Of a DNA stretch of 50,525 nt, positions 43,261 through 50,525 are shown one piece after another (the first letter of the stretch is position 1; each line of letters starts with the position of its first letter). Location of the stretch: positions 675,489-726,013 of the forward strand of contig BFEA01000332.1 of assembly GCA_003427395.1 (NCBI GenBank), written 5' to 3'. This DNA comes from Chara braunii (taxonomy: Eukaryota > Streptophyta > Charophyceae > Charales > Characeae). The notes under the pieces were generated by a model. It saw nothing but the letters and a program-made list of their open reading frames with translations. It did no database searches and was not told the origin of the DNA. The position numbers and the translations under genes are program-made.

Positions 43261-43290
43261 GAATCTCCTCTTCGTCCTCCTTAGCACCTC
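43222..43290 (+). repeat. Degenerate copy of the exon 2 / donor junction
   Basis: ACAGTCTTGTTTCTAGATTG then ATGAGATCATC at 43231-43261 matches ACAATGTCGGTTCTAGATAG then GTGAGATCATC at 42615-42645. In the downstream copy the donor GT reads AT. Pyrimidine-rich sequence follows both. Confidence 0.6.
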
Positions 43291-43826
43291 TCCTCCTCCC
43301 CATCCTCCTCCTGCTTCTTTTCCCTTTTCTTGTTCTTGTTTGTGCTTTTTTGGTTCCTCCTGCATCATCATAATTCCTGAAGACATCCGACAAGGATCTC
43401 AAATGTGATGTTTTTACTTTTTCTTTTTCTTTTAACCCCAAATAGAGTGTTTGAAAATGAATCTTCTGATAGCTCAAATCAAAATGCATTTCGTCTTGTA
43501 TGGGCCTCAGTCATTCCATAAACATAGATGCGCAGTATGAGTGAATGGCATTAAGATTCTACAATCAGAGAATACTCGGAATCCTGAAAGACAATAGATC
43601 ATCGTTATGGTCCTTAGTTCACTTGTTGAAGGAATCTTGTGCATAGTTTTTTTGTTTTGTTTTGAATTCAGTTAAATAGAGGCTGCGCTGTAGCAATTGC
43701 AGGTCATATAGCTTTTCTTCCTAAGAGTCTTCGAAAGGCGCGATTTTGAAGGCGCAAAGCAATATCTGTGGTGGCAATTTGGTAAAAACGGATATAGGAC
43801 CCAGAAAGCACTGGCTGCAGGGACTG
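43261..43826. other. Non-coding stretch, probable intron
   Basis: No exon-like or repeat signal that I can support. Confidence 0.4.
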
Positions 43827-43972
43827 AGGTGACGAGTGGTCCCCACCATCACACTGGCAGGGGCTGATCGGTCCCCAGCACCACACTGACAGGGGCTAAT
43901 GACTCACCATAGCCACAATGGCAGGGGCTGAGTGGCCTCCACCACCCCACTGGCAGGGGCTGAGTGGTCCCC
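43827..43972. repeat. Degenerate tandem repeat, about 4 copies
   Basis: A unit of about 35-42 bp around CACTGGCAGGGGCTGAGTGG followed by CCCCACCA recurs four times with substitutions. Confidence 0.75.
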
Positions 43973-44074
43973 ACCAAGACATAGTTATGTAGAAGAGCTG
44001 GACTGTGCCTCGGCTTCGCCATCAATTCATCATCACATTGTGGGCTTGACTAAGAAATGAGGGCTCAAACTGCC

Positions 44075-44396
44075 AGTATACGGCCCCAGCCTTGTAGAAA
44101 TTCGTTCATTGCGTACTCCAAAAACTTTGTGGCTTGGGGCTACCGGACAACACCAGCCAAAAAAGGAAAGAAGTGTGCCACTGGCAGGCGTGCAGTGCAG
44201 TGCCACCAAGCCCCCATGTACTGATGGTTTGAAGCACCAGTACGCCACACATAGGCCCGCGGGTGTGAGCTTGAAACCTGCACCACTCCCGAGGCCACAA
44301 AGTTTTTTTTCCCAACGGCGCCCTGGGCCGCATGGCGCGGCCGAGTTTTGTTTGTGGCGGCAAAAACTTTCTGCAAGGCTGGGGCCGTGTACTAGC
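44075..44396. repeat. Foldback repeat with nested inverted arms
   Basis: ACGGCCCCAGCCTTGTAGAA at about 44078-44097 is inverted at about 44371-44394 (TTCTGCAAGGCTGGGGCCGT). A nested pair AAAACTTTGTGGC (about 44121-44133) and GCCACAAAGTTTT (about 44288-44300) lies inside. Looks like a MITE or foldback element. Confidence 0.6.
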
Positions 44397-44420
44397 GGTG
44401 CAACAACAACAAAAAAGAAG

Positions 44421-44500
44421 AGGGCTTACCCAGCCCATGTGGCTGGATGATACGCACATGTAACTGATAGTAAAGAAATCATAAGTTGAAATCCTGATGG
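44421..44500 (+). repeat. SINE-like fragment
   Basis: CAGCCCATGTGGCTGGATGA followed 50 bp later by AAGTTGAAATCCTGATG. Both words pair with the head at 41302-41430 (CAGCCCATGTGGCTGAATGG and AAGTTGGAATCCTGATG). The spacing of the A- and B-box-like words is longer than in a tRNA. Confidence 0.5.
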
Positions 44501-44552
44501 AATGAGACGAATGCCATAATGTCAGGGGCTGTCCGTTTTTGTTTTTCTCTTA

Positions 44553-44716
44553 AGCCACAAGTGGTTTTGACCCTTCCCTTGCCCAGCCTACAACACCCTG
44601 CACACCCGGAAAAAAAAACGACCCTGTGCAGGCCTTCTTTTGGCTGGTGCCGCCGTGTACATGTTTTTGGCGCACGGGGCATTTTTGGCCTCGGAAAAGG
44701 AAGGGTAAAAGATACT
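44553..44716. repeat. Imperfect inverted repeat
   Basis: CCACAAGTGGTTTTGACCCT (from about 44555) is mirrored by AGGGTAAAAGATACTCGTGG (to about 44720), with a loop of about 115 bp. Adjacent to the foldback at 44075 and possibly part of the same family. Confidence 0.45.
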
Positions 44717-44817
44717 CGTGGTTTGAGGGTAAAAAGTACTCATGGATCCAACGACCAGTTCACACGAACCTAAGTAGTGCACTTACTGGTATATCATGGT
44801 ACGAGCACTGGTAGCAA

Positions 44818-44923
44818 GGCTGATAGCAAAAGCAGCAGGCCACTTTGAAAAGGCTGATAGCAAAAGCAGCAGGCCACTTTGAAAAGGCTGATAGCAAAAG
44901 CAGCAGGCCACTTTGAAAAGGCG
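44818..44923. repeat. 34-bp tandem repeat, three copies
   Basis: Unit TGATAGCAAAAGCAGCAGGC plus CACTTTGAAAAGGC starts at 44821, 44855 and 44889, with essentially no differences. Confidence 0.95.
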
Positions 44924-46525
44924 AAGTCACAGTCTTTCAAGCCTCGAAAAAGCAAGGCTTCTAAACATATGACCGCCTTAGGCTTGTGTGAACTGGTGGT
45001 ACAAAGAAGAAAAGAGAGCTTTTCATGCGTTGGTTGCATTCCGGTCTTCGCTATGGGCATATACCACCTCCGCTTTTGGAAGGAAGGAGGGGAGGGGGGT
45101 TATTATGAAGAAGGCAGTTTTGCACCCATGGGATTTTCAGTAGGGGTTAGGTAAATAAGGTCCATTTAGCCTTATGCTCCCCCACAGTCCCAAAGCGGGG
45201 ATTTTCGGTCTGCCAATCTAAGAAATCCGAAAATATCGAAATAGTCTCATGGACTCCACCTGCCACCTCTCTTTTTCACTAGTCTTCCAGAACAATGCTC
45301 CTAGATGTGCTGGGTGGACGAATGAGGTGTGTCTCCCTCCCCGGGACGTGCTGGGCGGACGAATGAGGTGCGTCCCCTCCCTTGAAAGAAAATTCTTGGC
45401 AAAATTGGGGGAGAAGGCAGACCTCCTAAACTAGGAATCAACCCATCATGGTACAGTGGGCTGCACTGGATCTGTTCGATTCTCGGATTGGACATGCACC
45501 CCCGTTCGCAGCCTGCGCTTGCGCGGTAACCTGTGAAAGTCCTGAACTTGTGCCAGAGAATTGGACCCGTATTCTTGTTTTTCAGTATTTTGAAAAGTAA
45601 TGCTGTGAAGCATAACCCTTATAACAATGATACAGGAGCCTATTCCCACTAGCGGGGGGTTTAGTTTGGTTTAGGAGTCCTCCGACAGCCAGGACAGCAA
45701 AAGGGAAAAGAACAGCTCTTGTTAGTGGGCTGCACGACAAGGTCTGCTATATCAATTTTGCGTGGAGAGAGAAAAAGTAAAGAGAGGGTAAAGGGTGAGG
45801 TCTGGAGGCCATCCGCAAGGGTGACTACGACTTACCTGGGCCAGCGCGCGCCTGCATTAGAGTCGGGCTGTGCCTGGCCAATTTTTGAGGGGTCCGTTCC
45901 TCGTGTCTGTTTGCTGGCGGATCACGGGTTGCAAAATATTTTATTACAAAAAAAAGAAAAAGTAAAGAGAGCCGTGACAGTTGAATGTGACAACTGACAG
46001 ACCGACCACAGCTTCCTTCACAGACAAGAGCAACAAAAGGAAGAAAACAAGGCTACTGCTTCGTAGGCTAGAAACAAAGACTGGGGGGGGTTGACTTTTT
46101 GTTAACTTTCTTTAACGTCTTGAATAAATTCTTCTAACCCCCAATGGTCTGGCCGTTGGATCTGTTAGATCCAATGGCAATAGTGTGTCACTCGTGTCAC
46201 ACTGTACATTTCCAAACTAAACCCCTGCTGGTGGGACCAGGGCCCAGTAATAGAGTTTTGCTGGATTGTTGGACAGTATGGTGTCTAAAGTTTTATTTTT
46301 ACCTCCGAGCCTGTTTTTGCCAAGCCTGAATTTTACTGCGCTTCGAGATTTGTCGAGCCTGGGTTCAGTTCTATTTTGTTGTCTGGTACTCTCACGGAAA
46401 GAACAACAACAAAAAGAAAACTTAAGTCCTCGCGGCCGTGAACTTCACAAAAGAAAGCTTTGGCCCTGAAATGCGGTTCTATACTGTGGAGCACACTGAG
46501 CGTGTTCAGGGCTTTTTGCAAACGC
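44924..46525. other. Non-coding stretch with a short tandem duplication
   Basis: A unit of about 41 bp around GTGCTGGGTGGACGAATGAG is duplicated at about 45307 and 45348. The word GAGAAAAAGTAAAGAGAG recurs at about 45769 and 45955. No gene recognised. Confidence 0.5.
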
Positions 46526-46572
46526 CTGAACACGTTCGGGTGTGCAGCCGAACGCCTCCCGAACGTGTTCAG
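46526..46572. other. Perfect 15-bp inverted repeat
   Basis: CTGAACACGTTCGGG at 46526-46540 and CCCGAACGTGTTCAG at 46558-46572 with a 17-nt loop. Related words (GTGTTCAGGGC, CCGAACGCCT) flank it. Confidence 0.8.
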
Positions 46573-46671
46573 TTGAACATTTTTTTTATAATGATTTTTT
46601 TTCTATTCTTTTTCTCTAGTTTTTTATTTTTAACTCGCGTTTGGCTCAGAATCTGAACATCCCTCCCAGGC

Positions 46672-48595
46672 AAAAGTTGTTTGTCTTAGAAAAAAGGGAC
46701 TGGGCAGACTGCCGGCGTCGTAGCGCTCTGCTTCCGCGACGCGCGAGCTACACGAGTTAGGGTTTTGTCTTTGTAGTGCGTGGGGCTTAACCTCCATACC
46801 CCGGAGCGCGAAGCACGGGGGAGGAGGCTTCTTCAGCTGTCGGCTATGGCAAGTCGAGCATGGTGGAGAGGAGCCTGTCCCGAGGGTTAGGACCGAAGGG
46901 GGAAGTATCGGGTCGTTGGAACACTGAGGTAGTGTGAATGGAACTGAGTGAATCAGGTTGGGAACATTCGGTACTGAACACTCTTGAGCTGAAGAACGCC
47001 ATGTAGCGTCCTTCCCATGGAGCAAGTCTGAATAGGAAGCGGTTGAATACGACCCTTTCGGGATACTTTGTTTTTTTGGCTGTTCAACACAGCCTTGAAA
47101 CCTGGCCAAGTGAAGCTATCCTTATGCAAAGCAGTGAATGGTAGCCAACAGTCAGGCGAAGAGCTTTTTGGAGCGTTGTCGTTCATAGTCATAACAGGTT
47201 GAACTTGGTCAGTATAGCATGCAGATTCAGCTCTGTTGTCGGTACTGAAGTAAGGAGAATCTATGGCATGTGATGATGTGAGCGGTGGCAGCTTGAGATA
47301 TACATCTGAGAGATACGGAAACGTGAACACAGTAATATCGGCCGTCTTACTTGATATAGGTCTAGGCCTGTATCTTCAGAGTGGCGGGCATGTTAGTAGG
47401 AGAGCGGCATGTTGGTAGGAGGGCGGGTATGGTAGTAGGAGGGCGGCACAGTGGTAGTAGGGCAACTGGTATCTCGCCGCTGTAATGGGATAACGTACCT
47501 TTGGATGCGGCAGGAGGGGAGTAGGGTGGGTCGTGAGCGGCTGGCCTCTGGAATGCACTTCAAAAAACGAACAGGCTGTTGCAGCTTCGATTTTCAGTGG
47601 CAGTCTGCTAGCAGAAGCTGTATCTTACTCTGGACATGCCAAGCGACTCGGTTATCAGCACTGAACAAGACGCAGTGGGGCATACACTACAAGGCAAAAG
47701 CAGCTCGAATCTCAGACGGGACAGAGCTGAAGACCCCACGTACGACATATACGGCACAAAGGGCAGGTGATCAGGAGTGGTGGGGGGAGAAACTTCAATC
47801 TCAGAAAGCGGCAGCTGCAAGAACGAACGTGAGAGGCAGCGACAGCGAGGAGCAATTGTCAGGAAAGATTCTTTGGAAAGCCAGGAGCTCTGGCAGATTG
47901 AGGATATTTTGAAGAAACCGAGATTCCGATCGAGTTGAATGTGCTGTGCTTGAACTGTGGGTGGGAACTGAGATGGTCCTGTGTGATAGGGCAGTGCCAT
48001 CTCCCTCAAAACAGTGAGGGAGAGGTATTGAGAGCGAATGACATTGATCTGAGGAATAAATGGGGTGCTATTCACAGTTTGGGGGGAGTTAATGAGGATA
48101 ATGATGATACTAGTGATGATGATAATGATGATGATGACAATAATGGTGATAAAACTGGGGAAGGCTATAATGACGGTGATAACAAATCGTTGGAATCCTT
48201 GAAATCACCTCAAAATGGTGATGGTGATCATGATCATGATGATGATGACGATGATGATAATGACGATAATGGACCTCAAAACGGTGATGGTGATCATGAT
48301 GATGATGCCGAGGATGATGTTGAGGATAATGGTCATATGAGTCGTTGGAATCACAGGACTGGGGATGAAGAAACAGAAGATGCAAACGCAGGTCTGGGCG
48401 GTACAGTCTATTGGGATAAGAAGAGAAGGGAAGACATGGGAGTGTATTCCAAAGATTCCAAAGACATGAAAGGCAGTGAGCTGAACAAGGACGAAGACAA
48501 CAGTGTTAAAAAAGCTTGTAACAGGCAGGGAAGGAGATGGGATTGGAGAATTCCTTGGTGCAGAGAGAGAAGGTTGTGTGTGTGTGTGTGTGTGT

Positions 48596-48680
<85 letters not shown>

Positions 48681-49093
48681 TCATTGAATGATCATTGTGT
48701 CATTGAACATTAGTGAGCAGACAGATCGTTGAACCTTCGCTGAGGGGTCCTAGACCTCCATGAAGTGTTATTGATAGAACCAAAGGCAGTTCCTAGAAGG
48801 ACAAGATTACTCAGGTTATGTAGTTCATTATGTAGGGGCTTGTCTTCAGGTGTTGAGCTAATTGCCGAACTTATTGATCCTCAGAATTGGTTGTTATAAG
48901 TCTGGGTACAGTGGGTAGTGGGACTAGATGCTAAGGAAGGGACGCTGGACCCGGTTTCCAGCAGGTGCAGCTCCCCACCAATAGAAAGGAGCCATCGGAA
49001 CCTCGCCGGCTTCTACCCTCTGGGGCTCTTACCACCCAAGGGGTAGAGGTCCTGGCCCTGAACGATGATTGAAACCAAAAGTTGTTTGTCTTA
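46672..49093. mobile_element. Candidate retroposed segment flanked by 18-bp direct repeats
   Basis: CAAAAGTTGTTTGTCTTA occurs exactly at 46672-46689 and 49076-49093, the length typical of target-primed insertion. Inside, minus-strand frames at 47330-46953 and 47109-46690 (the latter open on to 46630, through the left repeat) share a frame switch near 47050 and look like one broken protein (DCWLPFTALHKDSFTWPGF…). Plus-strand sequence 48070-48350 is GAT-rich, and a GT/GA microsatellite lies at 48577-48677. Near the right end TCTACCC/GGGTAGA (about 49010-49048) forms a hairpin. There is no clear poly-A tail and no reverse transcriptase, so the type is unresolved. Confidence 0.4.
48577..48677. 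repeat. (GT)n(GA)n microsatellite
   Basis: GT units 48574-48595 followed by about 38 GA units to 48677. Confidence 0.95.
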
Positions 49094-50485
49094 TTATTTT
49101 ACATAACATAAGTTTTTTCAGATTTTTCTGAGTTTTTTTTTGAAATATTTATATGTTCACGTTTGGAGGGTTTTGAGAGTCGTTTGCGTTCGGTCATCGA
49201 AGAGAACACGATGCTATGCACGTTCTATACATTATTGGAAGTGCTAGTGTCCTCAGTGAGGGTGTATCACGCCTGGACCCCACAGGGAAAACCATGGAAA
49301 AAGCGGCGTGGAAAAGCTTACCTTGGACTCCATCGGACAAAGCAGGCCCTGTTGAAAGCCGATTTCAGGACCGCATGGAGGTTCTCCGGGACCCCACAGC
49401 CTGGACCACATTTTTCGTTTTCACATCGGTTTCCGGTCGGAAAAGTGGCTGTGGAGGAGTTTCCGCCGTATTTTTGTGCCCTTTCCAGAGAGTAGGGGGG
49501 GGGGGGAAGGCATGTCCACGGTTGGAAACTCCTCACCAACCCACCGGCCCATCCATTGTCCGCCTGAAGCCGTTCCCTGGCCCACTGGACAGGGCTACGG
49601 ACATGGTGTTGTCACCCAGTAGGGGGGGAAACAGGCGCAAGGCCTTTCAAACGGACATCAGCGACCACCATCCAGTCCATCTCCAGTTTCCAGCCTTTCC
49701 AAGCTCATGGAAACTGGCTTTTCCAGCCACTCCGATGGGTCCCGTCATTCCGCAGGCAAACTCTTCCAAACGCTCTTCCATGGAAACCCGAAACTTGTCA
49801 CTTTTCCTGTGGGGTCCAGGCCTCAGCCCCATGGCCAGGTTGTCAGAATTAAGAAAGAAGACGAAAAAAAAAAGAAAGGAAACACAGCTTTGGCCTTGAA
49901 ATTGGGTGGATACATTCCTCTAAGGCCTGGCCCCCACAGGAATTCCAATGGAAAAGACGCCTGCCCAAAAAATACGGTGGAAGAATTTTGGAAAGTCTGG
50001 AAAGAGTTCCGTGGGGACCCCACGCGGAGTGAGTTTTGCGGCAAAATGACGTCAAAACTTCCCATAATAGGAAACATCCCTGCCCACCATCCCGGAAAGG
50101 AAAGTGGTGGTTTGTCCGAGTGGTCCTCTGACACCGTACGACAGTAGGTAGACGACACCGCTATGTTCCCGAACCAGCACAATGCTCATGGCCGGACCAC
50201 CTTCTCGCCCAACTGGGGGAGAAGACCTTGAAAACTTTTGAGATGCCGCCCCCCTCCACACTCTACACTCGGCACAAAATCGCGGTGGGAATCCCTCCGG
50301 CGGGACTTTTCCAGCTCCCAAACTATGTGAGAATGAATTTCAGTCCTCTTCCAGGCCAAAAAACGCGGGCTGTGGGGTCCCAGGAAACAGTTCCGCGGAA
50401 AAAATTGTAACTTGCCAGGACCTCTTCTGCGCGTTGTGAGGTCCCGGAAACAATTCTGCGGCAAAGTTTTTCCATTCCGCATTCC
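49094..50485. repeat. Degenerate repeat region
   Basis: Words such as GTGGGGTCC/GGACCCCAC, CCATGGAAA and CAGTTCCGCGGAAAA recur in both orientations. GGTCCCAGGAAACAGTTCCG near 50380 is echoed by GGTCCCGGAAACAATTCTGC near 50443. The open frames over this stretch have no recognisable domain. Confidence 0.4.
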
Positions 50486-50486
50486 T

Positions 50487-50488
<2 letters not shown>

Positions 50489-50525
<37 letters not shown>
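50489..50525. repeat. Terminal poly-T run
   Basis: The window ends in an uninterrupted T run of more than 30 bases. Confidence 0.95.

Noticed and set aside
47935-48687. 250-codon Asp-rich frame ending in Glu-Arg repeats
   Set aside because: Driven by GAT and GA microsatellites; no domain.
49216-49899. 227-codon frame near the right end
   Set aside because: No motif, and it overlaps a degenerate repeat region; not supported as a gene.

Overview
The window looks like a repeat-dense stretch of a nuclear eukaryotic genome of the green lineage. It holds two nested Ty3/gypsy-type LTR retrotransposons, many simple-sequence tracts, foldback repeats, and one recognisable host gene, which is split by introns. 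A streptophyte alga of the Chara type is my best guess. This rests on memory of similar Gag-like proteins and on a primer-binding site that fits plant tRNA-Asp; it is an inference, not something the sequence proves. Scattered n bases and a 941-base run of n (17011-17951) show a draft assembly.

Element 1 (+ strand, window start to about 23289). A partial, very long 5' LTR (1-4291) is followed by a tRNA-Asp primer-binding site (4294-4312). Then come gag with a zinc knuckle, protease, reverse transcriptase/RNase H and integrase (4648-11139), and a second Gag-like reading frame with its own zinc knuckle (11299-13848). A long non-coding 3' region with the assembly gap follows, and then the 3' LTR (about 19662-23289). 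The coding part carries two frameshifts and eleven in-frame stops, so this copy is dead. The 3' LTR contains the most striking signal of the window: seven hairpins that share a nearly identical 19-20 nt loop but have entirely different, yet self-complementary, stems.

Element 2 (- strand, 23290-35131). This older gypsy element was hit by element 1: its 3' LTR is cut at 23289/23290 and only 592 bp of it remain here. Reading right to left: 5' LTR (35131 to about 32440), tRNA-iMet-like primer-binding site, gag, protease, RT/RNase H, a PHD-like finger plus integrase, and then three open frames X, Y and Z. Integrase/X and X/Y are joined by 4-nt ATGA stop-start overlaps. Gag-pol is riddled with lesions, while X, Y and Z are open.

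35132-39168 is intergenic: a foldback palindrome pair (36001-36474) and a GC-rich minisatellite block (37540-38700). From 39169 a choline-transporter-like (SLC44/CTL, PNS1-like) gene starts on the + strand. I see two exons (39169-39282 and 42213-42634) separated by a 2.9 kb intron full of CT tracts and tRNA-derived SINE-like copies. The remaining exons are not visible. 42635-50525 holds a large CTT tract, foldbacks, short tandem repeats, a possible retroposed segment flanked by 18-bp direct repeats (46672-49093), and a terminal poly-T run.
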